Source: Rhodobacter capsulatus (GTDB lineage: Bacteria; Pseudomonadota; Alphaproteobacteria; Rhodobacterales; Rhodobacteraceae). Taken from it: a DNA stretch of 64,000 nt. Position numbers and translations under genes: made by a program. Under the pieces are notes generated by a model that made no database searches, had not been told where the DNA came from, and saw only the letters and a list, made by a program, of their open reading frames with translations. Every line of letters starts with the position of its first letter. Within the stretch, counting starts at the first letter, position 1. The stretch covers positions 390,820 through 454,819 of the forward strand of contig NZ_QKZO01000002.1 in NCBI RefSeq assembly GCF_003254295.1, given 5' to 3'. Of this stretch, positions 1 through 14,402 are shown in pieces.

Positions 1-3066
<3,066 letters not shown>

Positions 3067-3070
<4 letters not shown>

Positions 3071-4500
3071 TGCGCCAGCAACCGGTCGTAAAGTGCCGCG
3101 TAACGTGCGGCAGAACGCGACCACCCAAGATCGGACTTCATTGCCCGCTTCATCATCGCCGTCCAGATCCTGCGATCGGCATGCAGCTTGCACAGCTGCC
3201 GCATCCCCTGTCGCAGTGCCAACGCATCGACCGGATGGAACACGACGCCCGTCGCCGCCTGCCCCGCCAAGCTTGCCGGGGAAGCCCCGATCACCGTGTC
3301 GGCAAGGCCTCCGACTGCTGAAACCAGGGGCAGGCAGCCGTAACGCAACCCATAAAGCTGCGTCAGACCGCAGGGTTCGAAGCGCGAGGGCACAAGCACC
3401 GCATCTCCGCCCGCAAACATTCGATGGCTCAGCGACTCGTCATAACCGATCCGAACTCCGACCCGGCCGGGGAAGCGCGCGGCCAGACCGCGCACGAGAT
3501 CCTCGGCCCAGGAATCGCCAGAGCCGAGGATGGCAAGCGCCCCGCCTCTGGCGACCAATGCCTCGATCGCAGTCGGCAAAAGGTCGATCCCCTTTTGGGC
3601 CGTCAGCCGCGACACCAAGATCACCAAAGGTCCGTCGATCTTCTTCTCAAGTTGAAATTCAGCCTGTAACGCCTTGCGATTTCTTGACTTCCCGGAAATG
3701 TTCGTGGCCGAGAACGAAAGGCAATCCGGGTCGGTCTCCGGGTTCCAGACACCATCATCGATGCCATTCAGAATCCCGACAACCACACCGGCCCGTGCGG
3801 CGATCACCCCCTCGAGCCCTTGGCCATATTCACCGCGCATCAGTTCCTCGGCGTAGCGGGGGCTGACGGTTGTGATCGCATCGGCGGTCGTCAACCCGGC
3901 CTTCAGGGTCGAGATGTCCCCCCAGAACTCATAGCCATCGCGATGGAAGGCTTCGCGCGGCAAGCGCAAGGCTCCCATCTTGTCGGCCCCCACACGCCCC
4001 TGAAAGGCAATGTTGTGAATTGTGATCACACTTGGCAGGGATGCGCCTGCATAGCGCAGATAGGCAGGCGCAAGACCGCCTTGCCAGTCATGCGCATGCA
4101 GCACATCCGGTTGCCAGTCACCCAGCCCCTCACGAGAGACCGCGGCCGCCGCCCAGCACAAGGCAGCAAACCTCTCGGCGTTATCGCCGAAATCGCCATG
4201 GAGATCAGAATAGGGCCCGCCCGCCCGATCATAGAGATGCGGCGCATCCAGCGCCATCACCGCCATCGTCCCGACCTTGCCCAGATGCAATTCCGCCGGT
4301 CCGCCAAAAAGGTCCGGATCGCTCCGGACGACGGTCGTCGCCCCAAGCCGATCCAGCACGCCCCGATAGGCGGGGATCATCACCCGCATATCCCAGCCCT
4401 GTCCCGCCAAGGCTTCGGGCAAGGCCCCCACCACATCGGCCAAGCCGCCGGTTTTCACCAGCGGAACCGCCTCGGACGCAACGGAAAGAACGCGCTTCAT
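3067..4500 (-). CDS. glgA: Glycogen synthase (ADP-glucose-dependent, GT5)
   Basis: Transfers glucose from ADP-glucose to the non-reducing end of alpha-1,4-glucan. It is 477 residues, the usual length. The substrate-binding motif KTGGLADV sits at residues 16-23, and the C-terminal Rossmann half has VPSRFEPCGLTQLYGLRYG. The ATG at 4500 is preceded by an AGGGGA ribosome-binding site; a possible start 8 codons upstream would add residues outside the family pattern. It lies 57 bases after glgC and overlaps glgX by 4 bases. Confidence 0.95.
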
Positions 4501-4557
4501 CCCCGTCCCCTTGATTATACGCATCTGGTTGCAGTTTGACTCAAAGCTGTTGCCGCC

Positions 4558-5829
4558 TCAGTCCAGAGCCGCTGCCCTAGCGTCAAGCATGCTTTGCGTG
4601 ATCAGCACAATCCCCCCCTCAGTGCGGCGGAACCACTTCGCATCTTCTTCCGGTTCCACCCCGACGACGAGCCCCGGCGGAACCTTCACGCCGCGGTCGA
4701 TGACGCAATTCTTCAGCTGGGCACGTTCGCCGATATCGACATAAGGCAGCGCGACAACATGTTGAACTGTCGACCAACTATGGGCTCGGCATCCGGTGAA
4801 CAGCAGCGAATTGCGCACTTCGGAACCCGAGACGATACAATCCCCCGAGATCAGCGAGCTGACCGCACTGCCGCGCCGCCCGTCTTCGTCATGGATGAAT
4901 TTCGCCGGCGGCACGATCTCGGCATAGGTCCAGATCGGCCAGGCATTGTCATAAAGATCAAGCTTCGGCGTAAATTCGGTCAGGTCGATATTGGCCTGCC
5001 AGAAGGCGTCGATGGTGCCGACGTCGCGCCAATAAGGCTCGTGTTCCAGCCCGGAGGTCACGCAGCTTTCAGAAAAACGATGCGCCATCGCCTTGCCGTA
5101 TTTCACGATCTGCGGGATCAGGTCATGGCCGAAGTCGTGGCTGGAATGCGGATCCTCTGCATCGCGGATCAGCAACTCGCGCAGGAACACCCAGTCGAAG
5201 ACATAGATCCCCATCGAGACCAGCGAATGGGTCGGATCTTCGGGCAACCCCGGCGGATTGGTCGGCTTCTCGATGAACTGGGTGATGCGTCCGGTCTTGT
5301 CCGCCGCCATGCAGCCGAAGGCCGAGGCCTCGGCACGCGGCACGGTCAGACAACCGATCGTCACATCGGCCTTGCTCAGCACATGCTGCAGCAACATCAC
5401 CTCATAATCCATCTTGTAGATGTGATCCCCGGCCAGAATGATCACGTATTTGACGTCATAATCCTCGATGATGTCGATATTCTGCGCGACCGCATCGGCC
5501 GTGCCAAGATACCATTTGCTTTCGTCAATCCGCTGGCTTGCCGGAAGAATATCAAGATATTCATTACGTTCCGCGCGGAAGAAGTTCCAGCCACGCTGCA
5601 TGTGACGGATCAGGCTGTGCGCCTTGTATTGCGTCGCGATCGCCATTTTGCGAATGCCGGAGTTGAGCGCATTCGACAATGCGAAATCGATGATGCGCGT
5701 CTTGCCGCCGAAATAGACAGCGGGTTTCGCACGCCGGTCGGTCAGTTCCTTCAGACGGCTTCCCCGACCGCCCGCCAGAACGAAGGCCATGGCCTGTGAC
5801 GAAAGCCTCTGGTTCGGTTGCGGTTTCAT
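4558..5829 (-). CDS. glgC: Glucose-1-phosphate adenylyltransferase
   Basis: Makes ADP-glucose from glucose-1-phosphate and ATP, the committed and allosterically controlled step of bacterial glycogen synthesis. It is 423 residues, standard for GlgC. The nucleotidyltransferase signature AGGRGSRL is at residues 19-26, followed by [20 protein letters not shown]. The catalytic [11 protein letters not shown] and the sugar-binding IEKP segment are present, and a C-terminal left-handed beta-helix follows. It starts 18 bases after glgB. Confidence 0.96.
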   Translation of the reverse strand: MKPQPNQRLSSQAMAFVLAGGRGSRLKELTDRRAKPAVYFGGKTRIIDFALSNALNSGIRKMAIATQYKAHSLIRHMQRGWNFFRAERNEYLDILPASQRIDESKWYLGTADAVAQNIDIIEDYDVKYVIILAGDHIYKMDYEVMLLQHVLSKADVTIGCLTVPRAEASAFGCMAADKTGRITQFIEKPTNPPGLPEDPTHSLVSMGIYVFDWVFLRELLIRDAEDPHSSHDFGHDLIPQIVKYGKAMAHRFSESCVTSGLEHEPYWRDVGTIDAFWQANIDLTEFTPKLDLYDNAWPIWTYAEIVPPAKFIHDEDGRRGSAVSSLISGDCIVSGSEVRNSLLFTGCRAHSWSTVQHVVALPYVDIGERAQLKNCVIDRGVKVPPGLVVGVEPEEDAKWFRRTEGGIVLITQSMLDARAAALD

Positions 5830-5847
5830 GCTTTCCTCCCTTACGCC

Positions 5848-8016
5848 TCAGGCGGGCGTGAACATCACCACGGAGAGTGGTGGCAGATAGACCTCGGCGC
5901 TGAACGGGCGTCGCGCGGTGGCGATCTCATCGGCCTCGATCGCGCCGAGATTTCCCCAGTTGGCACCGCCATAATAGCCGCTGTCGGAATTGAAGATCTC
6001 GCACCAGGTCCCCGCCTGGGGCAGGCCGATGCGATAGGTGCGGTCGAGAGGCGTCAGATTGGCTGCAACCACGACCGGATCCGCCCCCGGTGCACGACGT
6101 TCGAAGACATAAACCGAGGCTTCGGCATCATCCGCCTCGATCCAGTCGAAACCGGAGGGGTCGCAATCGCCCCAATGCAGCGCCGGGGTATCGCGGTAAA
6201 GCTTGTTCAGATCGCGCACCAGCGCCTGCATGCCGCGGTGCAGCGGGTCGTCCAGAAGGTGCCAGTCAAGGGCCCCCTGATGCGCCCATTCGCGGCCCTG
6301 CGCGAACTCCTGCCCCATGAAAAGCAGTTTCTTGCCCGGATGCGCCCATTGAAACGCATAAAAGGCCCGCAGGTTGGCGAATTTCTGCAACCCGTCTCCC
6401 GGCATCTTGCCCAGCATCGATCCTTTGCCGTGAACCACTTCGTCATGGCTGATCGGCAGGATAAAGTTCTCGCTGTAAGTGTATGAACTTGCGAATGTAA
6501 GTTCGTTGTGATGCCAGCGGCGATGAATCGGATCGCGAGAAAAATACCGCAGGCTGTCATTCATCCAGCCCATGTTCCACTTGTAGCCGAAGCCAAGCCC
6601 GCCCAGATGCACCGGCCGGGTCACGCCCGGAAAAGCCGTGCTTTCCTCGGCCACTGTCATGATCCCCGGGGCGCCGCCATAGGCCTCGGCATTGACGTCT
6701 TTCAGAAAATCGATCGCCTCCAGGTTTTCTCGACCGCCATGGATATTGGGCACCCATTCGCCATCCCGCCGCGAGTAGTCGCGATAGAGCATCGAGGCCA
6801 CGGCATCGACCCTGAGCCCGTCGAGGTGATATTCCTCAAGCCAGAACAGCGCATTGGCCAGCAGAAAATTTTTCACTTCGCGCCGACCGTAATTGTAGAT
6901 CAGCGTGTTCCAATCCTGATGGAACCCTTCTTTCGGATCGGCATGTTCGTAAAGCGGCGTTCCGTCAAAGCGGCGCAACCCGTGATCGTCGGTTGGAAAA
7001 TGCCCCGGCACCCAATCCAGGATCACCCCCACGCCCCGGCGATGCGCGGCATCGACAAAGGCCGCGAATTCCTCGGGGCGACCATGGCGGATGGTCGGCG
7101 CATAAAGCCCGATCGGCTGATAGCCCCAGGATCCGTCAAAGGGAAATTCGGTTATCGGCAAAAGCTCGATATGCGTGAACCCTATCTCGACGACATAATC
7201 GACCAGTTGTCCGGCCAGTTCGTGATAGCTCAGAGGGCGTCCCCCCTGGTCCCAGACCCGCCGCCAGGACCCGAGATGCACCTCGTAAATCGAGATCGGC
7301 GCATGAATGTCCTGCATCTTCTGGCGTTGCCCGATCCAGGCGCCGTCGCCCCACAGATGCAGTCCAAGCTCGCGCACCTGAGACGCCGTCTGCGGCGGAT
7401 GCTCGGCCCCGAAGCCGACCGGATCGGCCTTGAGCGGCTGAACGACGCCATCGGCCGACAGGATTTCATATTTGTAGACCTCGCCCGCCATCAGGCCGGG
7501 CACGAAGATTTCCCAGACCCCGGTGGCGCCACGCCGACGCATCTGATGCCGCCGACCGTCCCAGATGTTGAAATTGCCAACGACGGAAACCCGTCGCGCC
7601 GAGGGCGCCCAGACCGCGAAATGCACGCCGCGGATCCCCTCGTGCCAGATCACATGCGCGCCCAGAACCTGCCAGAGACGGCGGTGCGTCCCTTCTCCGA
7701 TCAGATATTCGTCGATCTCGCCAAGCACCGGACCGAAGGCATAGGCATCCTCGAAATCCCAGGTGGATTGCGCGTTGCGAGCCCGAAGACGATATCTGCC
7801 CCCTTCCCATTTTCCTGAAAAGAGTCCGCCGGTTACATGTTGAAGCTCAGCTTCCGTCCCGGTTTCCCGGGAAATTGCCCAGACGTGTTCGGCCCCCGGC
7901 ACGAGCGCCACGACACGGCCCCCCTCCGGGGTCTGATGCCAGCCCAGAACAGAAAAAGGATCGTCATGCCGGCCCTCGGCCAGCGCCAGCGCCTCGGCAG
8001 ACAAGATCATCGACAT
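5848..8016 (-). CDS. glgB: 1,4-alpha-glucan branching enzyme
   Basis: Cleaves alpha-1,4 linkages and re-attaches the oligosaccharide through alpha-1,6 bonds to branch glycogen. The 722-residue protein has the two-part N-terminal CBM48/beta-sandwich region (DPFSVLGWH near residue 20; [18 protein letters not shown]). The GH13 barrel motifs are [41 protein letters not shown] and [13 protein letters not shown]. It lies 10 bases after glgP, within one operon. Confidence 0.96.
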   Translation of the reverse strand: MSMILSAEALALAEGRHDDPFSVLGWHQTPEGGRVVALVPGAEHVWAISRETGTEAELQHVTGGLFSGKWEGGRYRLRARNAQSTWDFEDAYAFGPVLGEIDEYLIGEGTHRRLWQVLGAHVIWHEGIRGVHFAVWAPSARRVSVVGNFNIWDGRRHQMRRRGATGVWEIFVPGLMAGEVYKYEILSADGVVQPLKADPVGFGAEHPPQTASQVRELGLHLWGDGAWIGQRQKMQDIHAPISIYEVHLGSWRRVWDQGGRPLSYHELAGQLVDYVVEIGFTHIELLPITEFPFDGSWGYQPIGLYAPTIRHGRPEEFAAFVDAAHRRGVGVILDWVPGHFPTDDHGLRRFDGTPLYEHADPKEGFHQDWNTLIYNYGRREVKNFLLANALFWLEEYHLDGLRVDAVASMLYRDYSRRDGEWVPNIHGGRENLEAIDFLKDVNAEAYGGAPGIMTVAEESTAFPGVTRPVHLGGLGFGYKWNMGWMNDSLRYFSRDPIHRRWHHNELTFASSYTYSENFILPISHDEVVHGKGSMLGKMPGDGLQKFANLRAFYAFQWAHPGKKLLFMGQEFAQGREWAHQGALDWHLLDDPLHRGMQALVRDLNKLYRDTPALHWGDCDPSGFDWIEADDAEASVYVFERRAPGADPVVVAANLTPLDRTYRIGLPQAGTWCEIFNSDSGYYGGANWGNLGAIEADEIATARRPFSAEVYLPPLSVVMFTPA

Positions 8017-8026
8017 TCCTTCACCT

Positions 8027-10423
8027 TCAAAGGGCGGATTCGGTCTCCCAGATATCCGTCATGTAACCACGAATGGCGCGGTCGGAGGAGAAAAACCCCA
8101 TCCGCGCCGTGTTCAAGATCGCCATACGCCACCACCGATCCGGCTCGGCAAAGGTCTGGTCGACTTCCATCTGCGCATCGCGATAGGCCTCGAAATCCGA
8201 AGCCACCAGGAAATAATCGCTGTGCCACATGTTATGGACAAGACCGTGATAGCGGCTGGGCTCCTCGGGACAGAAACGCCCCTCGGCAATCATCTGCAAA
8301 ACGTCCTGCAACGGCTGGCTTTTCAGGATCGCATGGCGGGCATGTTCGGGATCCTTGCGCCGCTCCACCACCTCTTCCGCGGTCAGGCCGAACAGGAAGA
8401 AATTCTCCGCCCCGACCTCGTCGCGGATCTCCACATTGGCGCCATCCAGCGTTCCGATGGTCAGCGCGCCGTTCAGCGCGAATTTCATGTTCCCCGTGCC
8501 CGAGGCCTCCTTACCCGCGGTCGAGATCTGTTCGGACAGATCCGCCGCCGGGATCAAACGTTCCGCCATCGAAACATTGTAATTCGGCGGATACACGATC
8601 TTCAGCCGATCCCCGACGTAAGGATCGTTGTTCACCACCCGCGCCACATCGTTGATCAGCCGGATGATCTCTTTCGCGGCCTGATATCCGGGCGCGGCCT
8701 TGCCGCCGAAAATCTTCACCCGCGGCACCACCTCGGCGGTCGGGTTGGAGCGGATCACATGCCATTCGGCAATCGTTTGCAGGATGTTCAGCAGTTGCCG
8801 TTTGTATTCGTGGATCCGCTTGACCTGAACGTCAAACAGTGCGTCCGGGTTGACCACCACCCCCTGTGTTTGCGCGATCCATTGCGCCAAAGCGATCTTG
8901 TTTTCTCGCTTGGCTTTCGCAAAGTCGTCGCGGAACGTCTTGTCTTCACTCAGTTTATCCAGTTCGCGCAGGCGATCGAGATCTGCCTCCCAGCCCGAGC
9001 CGATCGCCCCGGAAATCAACCGCGACAGCGCCGGATTGGCCATGCGCAACCAACGCCGCGGGGTGACCCCGTTGGTCTGGTTGATGATCCGCCCGGGATG
9101 CAGCTTGTCAAGTTCGGGGAACAGGTTCTTCTTCACCAGCTCCGTATGCAGCGCCGAAACCCCATTCACCTTGTGCGAGGTGATGAAGGCCAATTCGCCC
9201 ATCCGCACTTCGTGATGCTTGACGATCCCCACATAATGCGGTCGCGTCGGGTTCATCCGCAAATGCCAGGCATCGATCGCCTCGATGATCTGCATATGCC
9301 GCGGCAGAACCGAGCTCATCAGATAGGTCGCCCAGCGTTCCAGCGCCTCGGGCAACAGCGTGTGGTTGGTATAGCCCAGACATTTGACGCCGATCTCCAG
9401 CGCCTCTTCGAAACTCATGCCATGCACGTCGCTGAGCAGCCGGATCAGCTCGGGACCGGCGATGGCGGGATGCGTGTCATTCATCTGGATCGCGACGTGA
9501 TCGGGCAGATCGGTCAATGCCAGACCGGCCGTCAAATGACGGCGCAAGATGTCCTGCAACGCCGCCGAGGTCAGGAAATACTCCTGCTTCAGACGCAGTT
9601 CCTTGCCCTGGAACGTGGTGTCATCGGGATAGAGCACGCGGCTGAGGGTGCGCGCCAGGGCCTCCGGCTCCGCGGCGGCGGCAAAATCGCCATGGTTGAA
9701 GCGCGCCAGATCGAAAGGCGTCGTCGGCTTTGCCGCCCAAAGCCGCAAGGTGTTTGCCCAGCGTCCCTGCCAGCCGATCACCGGCATGTCATAAGCTTCG
9801 GCAATCACCGTTTCCGCCGGTGCCCAGACCGATTTGCCGTTCACGATCTCGACCGTGCCCTTGAAGCCGATCTCATAGCAGACTTCGGGCCGCTCGAATT
9901 CCCAGGGGTGGCGCTGCTTCAGCCAGTCTTCGGGGGTCTCCACCTGCCGACCGGCATCGAACCACTGCCGGAAAAGCCCGTGTTCGTAGCGGATGCCATA
10001 GCCATAACCGGCACAGCCCAGCGTTGCCATGCTTTCCATGTAACAGGCCGCAAGCCGCCCCAGACCGCCGTTCCCAAGCGCCGCATCCGGTTCGTCCTCG
10101 ACGACCTGATGCCAGTCCTGCCCCAGCCCCTCGATGGCCTCGCGCGCAATCGCCCGCATGCCCAGATTGATCGCGGCATCCTCGAGCACCCGCCCGATCA
10201 GGAATTCCATCGACAGGTAATAGACCCGCTTGCGGCCCTGGTCATAGGTTTGCCGGGTGGCGTCGAACCAGGGCCCGACAATGTGATCACGCAGCGCAAG
10301 GCTCAGCGCCATGCGCCAGTCGTAAAGCGAGGCATGGCCCGCATCCTTGCCCATGGAATAGGTCAGATGGCGCAGGATTTCCGCCCGGAAAGCCTCGACG
10401 CTGGGCGCGCTTGCATCTCTCAC
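8027..10423 (-). CDS. glgP: Glycogen/starch/alpha-glucan phosphorylase
   Basis: PLP-dependent release of glucose-1-phosphate from glycogen ends. Seen: the active-site segment [19 protein letters not shown], the PLP-lysine region [15 protein letters not shown], and [13 protein letters not shown]. The frame is open for 45 more codons upstream, but a GTG at 10423 is preceded by AAGAAGGG at good spacing and gives the usual N-terminus (798 residues); TTG at 10429 is an alternative. First gene of the glg operon, divergent from the GH13 glucosidase, so synthesis and breakdown genes share one transcript. Confidence 0.94.
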   Translation of the reverse strand: MRDASAPSVEAFRAEILRHLTYSMGKDAGHASLYDWRMALSLALRDHIVGPWFDATRQTYDQGRKRVYYLSMEFLIGRVLEDAAINLGMRAIAREAIEGLGQDWHQVVEDEPDAALGNGGLGRLAACYMESMATLGCAGYGYGIRYEHGLFRQWFDAGRQVETPEDWLKQRHPWEFERPEVCYEIGFKGTVEIVNGKSVWAPAETVIAEAYDMPVIGWQGRWANTLRLWAAKPTTPFDLARFNHGDFAAAAEPEALARTLSRVLYPDDTTFQGKELRLKQEYFLTSAALQDILRRHLTAGLALTDLPDHVAIQMNDTHPAIAGPELIRLLSDVHGMSFEEALEIGVKCLGYTNHTLLPEALERWATYLMSSVLPRHMQIIEAIDAWHLRMNPTRPHYVGIVKHHEVRMGELAFITSHKVNGVSALHTELVKKNLFPELDKLHPGRIINQTNGVTPRRWLRMANPALSRLISGAIGSGWEADLDRLRELDKLSEDKTFRDDFAKAKRENKIALAQWIAQTQGVVVNPDALFDVQVKRIHEYKRQLLNILQTIAEWHVIRSNPTAEVVPRVKIFGGKAAPGYQAAKEIIRLINDVARVVNNDPYVGDRLKIVYPPNYNVSMAERLIPAADLSEQISTAGKEASGTGNMKFALNGALTIGTLDGANVEIRDEVGAENFFLFGLTAEEVVERRKDPEHARHAILKSQPLQDVLQMIAEGRFCPEEPSRYHGLVHNMWHSDYFLVASDFEAYRDAQMEVDQTFAEPDRWWRMAILNTARMGFFSSDRAIRGYMTDIWETESAL

Positions 10424-10512
10424 TGTCAAACCCTTCTTCGTTCTCCCACCCCCTTGATGGGATGCCGCCCCGCCGCCGTCAAGCCGAACCCGCCCCATCG
10501 GACGTTCTGTCA

Positions 10513-10540
10513 TTGCCGCGGCAAGGAATGCGCCTATGCT
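10513..10540 (+). promoter_or_regulatory. Candidate promoter with palindromic operator in the glgP/glucosidase divergent region
   Basis: TTGCCG (10513-10518) and TATGCT (10535-10540), 16 bases apart, form a sigma-70-like promoter for the rightward glucosidase gene. The perfect 12-base palindrome TTGCCGCGGCAA at 10513-10524 covers the -35 element. It has the CG-centred dyad shape used by LacI-type repressors. The regulator is not in the window, so its identity is inference. Confidence 0.4.
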
Positions 10541-10568
10541 TGCTTCATATAGTGGCACGGAGATGACG

Positions 10569-12155
10569 ATGGGCAGAGATTGGTGGCGGGGCGCAGTAAT
10601 CTACCAGATTTATCCGCGCAGCTTTCAGGATTCGAACGGCGACGGCATCGGAGACCTGAAAGGCATCACCGAAAGGCTGCCGCATGTCGCAAAGCTCGGC
10701 GCCGATTCGATCTGGCTCAGCCCGATTTTCCGCTCGCCGATGGACGACATGGGCTATGACGTGTCGGATTATCGCGACATCGATCCGGTGTTCGGCACGC
10801 TTGCGGATTTCGACGCGCTGCTCGCGCGCGCCCATGAGCTTGGCCTCAAGGTGATCATCGACCAGGTGCTCAGCCATTCCTCGGACCGCCATCCCTGGTT
10901 TGCCGATTCGAAAAAGCGTGGCGCCAAGGCCGATTGGTATGTCTGGGCCGATCCGAAGCCCGACGGATCGCCGCCGAACAACTGGCAGTCGGTCTTTGGC
11001 GGATCGTCCTGGGAATGGGCGCCCGAGCGCGGCCAGTATTATCTGCACAATTTCCTGATCTCGCAGCCCGATCTGAACCTGCGCAACCCCGAGGTCCAGG
11101 ACGAGATGCTTGATGTGCTGCGGTTCTGGCTCGACCGCGGCGTCGACGGCTTCCGGCTCGACACGGTGAACTACTACATCCACGATGGCGCGCTGCGCGA
11201 CAACCCGCCGATGCCCCCCGATCCGGAGCGCTGGCCGCCGGTCTCGACCTATGACATGCAAGATCACGCCCATGACAAGAACCGGCCGGAAAACCTTGAT
11301 TTCCTTGCGCGAATGCGCAAGCTTCTGGATCAGTACGAGAACCGCTGCATGGTCGGCGAGATCGGCGAAGTCCCCCATCGCGCGCTGCCCCTGATGGCCG
11401 AATACACCTCCGGGGCGGCGCATCTGCACATGGCCTACAGCTTTGACATGCTGGGGCCGAAATTCGCCCCGGCGCATTTCCGCAAGGTGCTTGACGGCTT
11501 TTTCCGCGCGGCCCCCGACGGCTGGCCGTCCTGGTCCTTCTCCAACCACGATGTCAATCGCCACGTCACCCGCTGGGCGAAACACGGCCAACAGGATGCG
11601 GTGGCGAAACTGGCCATTTCGATGCTGGCCTCCTTTGAAGGCACGATCGGGCTCTATCAGGGCGAGGAACTGGGCCAGACCGAAACCGAGCTCGCGTATG
11701 CCGAACTCACCGATCCGCCCGGGCTGCGCTTCTGGCCGGAAAACAAGGGGCGCGATGGCTGTCGGACGCCGATGGTCTGGGATGGCACGGCCGAGGGCGG
11801 CTTCAGCACCGTCAAGCCCTGGCTTCCGGTCAAGGCCCCGCAGCTGGCCCGCAATGTCGCGGCGCAGGAAGCCGATCCCGCCTCGGTGCTGCATCATTAC
11901 CGCGCCGTTCTGGCCTTCCGCCGCAGCAATGCCGCGCTGCGGACCGGCCGCACCCGCTTCCTCGACCTGCCCGATCCGGTGCTGGGCTTCCGACGCGAGA
12001 CCGACACCGAAAGCCTGACCTGCCTGTTCAATCTCGGCCCCGATCCGGTGACGCTCAGCGGGATGATCGGCACGCCGACCGGGCCGGTCGTGGCGGCAAC
12101 GATCAGGGATGGCACCGTTCAGCTTGGCCCGAATGGCGTGCTCTGGCTGCGCTGA
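10569..12155 (+). CDS. Alpha-glucosidase / oligo-1,6-glucosidase-like GH13 enzyme
   Basis: Predicted cytoplasmic hydrolase releasing glucose from short alpha-glucosides. The 528-residue protein begins MGRDWWRGAVIYQIYPRSFQ, typical of the alpha-glucosidase/sucrase subfamily. Visible motifs are the calcium-type loop DSNGDGIGDLKGI, VIIDQVLSHSSDRHPWF, GVDGFRLDTVNYY (nucleophile Asp), MVGEIGEV (acid/base Glu) and FSNHDVNRH. GGAG six bases upstream favours the ATG at 10569 over 10563. Substrate cannot be fixed from sequence: maltose-type, isomaltose-type or trehalulose-type activities all occur in this group. It stands alone, divergent from glgP. Confidence 0.85.
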   Translation: MGRDWWRGAVIYQIYPRSFQDSNGDGIGDLKGITERLPHVAKLGADSIWLSPIFRSPMDDMGYDVSDYRDIDPVFGTLADFDALLARAHELGLKVIIDQVLSHSSDRHPWFADSKKRGAKADWYVWADPKPDGSPPNNWQSVFGGSSWEWAPERGQYYLHNFLISQPDLNLRNPEVQDEMLDVLRFWLDRGVDGFRLDTVNYYIHDGALRDNPPMPPDPERWPPVSTYDMQDHAHDKNRPENLDFLARMRKLLDQYENRCMVGEIGEVPHRALPLMAEYTSGAAHLHMAYSFDMLGPKFAPAHFRKVLDGFFRAAPDGWPSWSFSNHDVNRHVTRWAKHGQQDAVAKLAISMLASFEGTIGLYQGEELGQTETELAYAELTDPPGLRFWPENKGRDGCRTPMVWDGTAEGGFSTVKPWLPVKAPQLARNVAAQEADPASVLHHYRAVLAFRRSNAALRTGRTRFLDLPDPVLGFRRETDTESLTCLFNLGPDPVTLSGMIGTPTGPVVAATIRDGTVQLGPNGVLWLR

Positions 12156-12290
12156 TGCGCCTGGAACGGATAAGGAACATACTCCATCCCCTTGATCTTG
12201 CGGCAAATATCCTGGAGAGAGACGGGATGTGACAGAACTCCGGTGGAAGGCTTTCCCGTCGAACGGGCTGCCCCGCACCCCCCTTCGGGA

Positions 12291-13322
12291 TCAGGACACC
12301 GGCAGCAGGATCAGGAACCGGCTGCCCTGTCCCTTTTCGCTTTCGATCTTCATCCGCCCGCGATGGCGCAGCACGATATGCTTGACGATCGCCAGCCCCA
12401 GCCCGGTACCGCCCTGTTCCCGCGAGCGATGGGTGTCGATGCGATAGAACCGCTCGGTCAGCCGCGGCAAATGGATCGGATCGATGCCTTCGCCGCGATC
12501 CGCCACCACGACCCGCAAGGCCGCGCCCCGCAGAACCGGCTCATAATCGATCTTATCGACAGAAATCCTCACCTCGCCGCCGCTGCCGCCGTATTTGATC
12601 GCATTCTCGATCAGATTGGTGAAAACCTGCGTCAGCTGGTCGGGATCGGCCGGGATCTTCAACCCCTCGGTCAAGCCCTCGCGAAGCAGCTGCACCTGCC
12701 GCGCCTCGGCCAGCGGCGCCAGCGCCTGCATCGCGCCGCGCAGCACCGCCCCCAGATCCGTGCCCGTCGTCGGCCGCCGCCGCTCCTCGGCCTCGACCCG
12801 GCTGAGCGACAGAAGATCGCCGACCAGCCGGTTCATCCGCCCGGCCTCCCGTTCCATGATCGCCAGAAAGCGGTCGCGCGCCACCGGATCATCCTTGGCC
12901 GCACCGCGCAGCGTCTCGACAAAGCCCATCAGCGCTGTCAACGGCGTGCGCAGCTCGTGGCTGACATTGGCGACGAAATCGCGCCGCATCGCCTCGGCCG
13001 TCTCGACCGCGGTGCGATCTTCGAAGGTCAGCACCAGGGAACCCTCGGCCAGCGCGGCGACCGTGACCAGCACCTGCGCCTCCCGCCCCTGACTGCCCAG
13101 CCGCAGCCGCACCTGCTGCCGTCCCTGCCCGTCCAGCACCGCCTCGACCGCCTCGATCAGCGCGGGCTGGCGCAGCACCGTCACCAGCGTCCGCCCCACC
13201 AGCCCCGTCCCCAGCAGCGTTTCGGCGCCGGAATTGGCATGCAGCACCCGCTGCGCGGGAGACACGAGCAGAATCGGAAACGGTAACGTTTCAGCCAAGG
13301 AGATTGTTGACGAATCCGCCAT
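12291..13322 (-). CDS. PhoR-like sensor histidine kinase (orphan)
   Basis: Two-component sensor kinase of 343 residues with PAS-like N-terminus (PFPILLVSPAQRVLHANSGAE shape), then HisKA with the phospho-acceptor box VSHELRTPLTAL and HATPase_c with N box NLIENAIKYG, G1 DRGEGID and G2 GGTGLGLAIVKHI. No transmembrane segment is visible, so it is probably cytosolic or membrane-associated through partners. The domain order resembles PhoR, but there is no phoB, phoU or pst gene nearby; its neighbours are a convergent glucosidase and a divergent hypothetical. The ATG at 13322 was chosen because the upstream codons do not resemble kinase sequence. Confidence 0.85.
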   Translation of the reverse strand: MADSSTISLAETLPFPILLVSPAQRVLHANSGAETLLGTGLVGRTLVTVLRQPALIEAVEAVLDGQGRQQVRLRLGSQGREAQVLVTVAALAEGSLVLTFEDRTAVETAEAMRRDFVANVSHELRTPLTALMGFVETLRGAAKDDPVARDRFLAIMEREAGRMNRLVGDLLSLSRVEAEERRRPTTGTDLGAVLRGAMQALAPLAEARQVQLLREGLTEGLKIPADPDQLTQVFTNLIENAIKYGGSGGEVRISVDKIDYEPVLRGAALRVVVADRGEGIDPIHLPRLTERFYRIDTHRSREQGGTGLGLAIVKHIVLRHRGRMKIESEKGQGSRFLILLPVS

Positions 13323-13453
13323 TTTTCGGTCACCCTGACATTTCCAATGCTTGACCCGAACAAGCTTCGGGGAAACGATACGCAAGTTCAAGGCCGCATG
13401 CAAAAGCCAGGGGGGCTAAGCTTTTGCACAATTCGCGGAGTAAAGTGTCATAA

Positions 13454-13471
13454 GCGATGGGGTTCCATCGC
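13454..13471 (+). promoter_or_regulatory. Leader hairpin upstream of the 13488 gene
   Basis: A perfect 7-base stem (GCGATGG / CCATCGC) with loop GGTT lies 17 bases before the ATG at 13488. A weak promoter-like pair TTGCAC (13424) and TCATAA (13448) precedes it. It may be a translation-control hairpin; no T-run follows, so it is not an obvious terminator. Confidence 0.3.
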
Positions 13472-13487
13472 AATACCGGATGGAACG

Positions 13488-13883
13488 ATGCCCCCGCCGA
13501 TTGATGCACCAAAAGGCAGCCAACGTCTTGACCCCGCCGAGCTGTCGCTGGCCGGGCGCCGCATTCTGGTGGTCGATCCGTCGCAATCCCTGCCGCGTGC
13601 GCTGCGCGGCGTGCAGGGCGCCTCGATCACCATCGCGCGGCTGGCCATGATCGACGCCGAGATGCTGGCCCGCGTCTGCCCCGATGTCGTGCTTGCGCCG
13701 CTGTTCAGCCCGGGGCATGACATTCTGGACCTTGCCCGTCTGCTGGACCGGCTTGGCTATCAGGGGCCGCTGCGGGCCTATTCGCCGCCCCTGCCCAATA
13801 CCGCGATCGTCTGCGCCGAAGTGCGGCAGATCTGGGGGCCGCGCGATTTCGACATCCTCGAAGTGCCGCCCGCGTGGAACTGA
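13488..13883 (+). CDS. Receiver-like hypothetical protein
   Basis: A 131-residue protein of unknown function. After a proline-rich start it has alternating beta/alpha segments: ILVVDPSQSLPRALRGV, ITIARLAMIDAEMLARVCPD, VVLAPLFSPGHDILDLARLL. These recall a response-regulator receiver fold, but the phospho-acceptor aspartate is not evident, so a pseudo-receiver is possible. The ATG at 13488 has GGA upstream; the frame is open to 13347 but those codons cross the hairpin and promoter-like region. Divergent from the histidine kinase, which could be a partner, and convergent with the gamma carbonic anhydrase gene. Confidence 0.6.
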   Translation: MPPPIDAPKGSQRLDPAELSLAGRRILVVDPSQSLPRALRGVQGASITIARLAMIDAEMLARVCPDVVLAPLFSPGHDILDLARLLDRLGYQGPLRAYSPPLPNTAIVCAEVRQIWGPRDFDILEVPPAWN

Positions 13884-14402
13884 TCAGACCGGCGTCAACC
13901 CGCGGGCGAACCGTGCCGCATTGGCGCGGTAATGCACGGCCGATTGCAACAGCCGCGCCTGCGCCACCGCGTCCAGCATCCGCACCACCTTGCCCGGCGC
14001 CCCCATCACCAGCGATCCGTCCGGGATCTCCTTGCCCTCGGTGATCAAAGCCCCGGCGCCGATCAGACAGCCCCGGCCGATCTTCGCGCCGTTCAGCACA
14101 ATGGCCCCCATCCCGATCAGAGAGCCCTCGCCGATCGTGCAGCCATGCAGCATCGCCCGATGCCCGATGGTGCAATGCGCCCCGATGACCAGCGGAAAGC
14201 CGATGTCTGTATGGCAGATCACCGCTTCCTGCAGGTTCGTGCCGGCCCCGACCCGAATCTCCTCGTTGTCGCCGCGCAAAGTGCAGCCAAACCAGACCGA
14301 GGCGCCCTCCTCCAGCACCACCCGCCCGATCACATTCGCATCGGGCGCCACCCAGACATCCGGCCCCAGCACCGGGGCAACCCCGTCAAGCGCATAGATC
14401 AT
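13884..14402 (-). CDS. Gamma-carbonic-anhydrase-like hexapeptide-repeat protein
   Basis: A 172-residue left-handed beta-helix protein of the YrdA/PaaY/CaiE group. Isoleucine-rich hexapeptide turns run from about residue 15 to 130 (for example [16 protein letters not shown]). Metal-ligand-type histidines occur in AVICHTDIG and GHRAMLHGC. Most members are small metal-binding proteins of uncertain activity, some with carbonic anhydrase activity. The start overlaps the gmk stop (ATGA), so it ends the yicC-gmk operon; its 3' end abuts the convergent 13488 gene. Confidence 0.85.
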   Translation of the reverse strand: MIYALDGVAPVLGPDVWVAPDANVIGRVVLEEGASVWFGCTLRGDNEEIRVGAGTNLQEAVICHTDIGFPLVIGAHCTIGHRAMLHGCTIGEGSLIGMGAIVLNGAKIGRGCLIGAGALITEGKEIPDGSLVMGAPGKVVRMLDAVAQARLLQSAVHYRANAARFARGLTPV

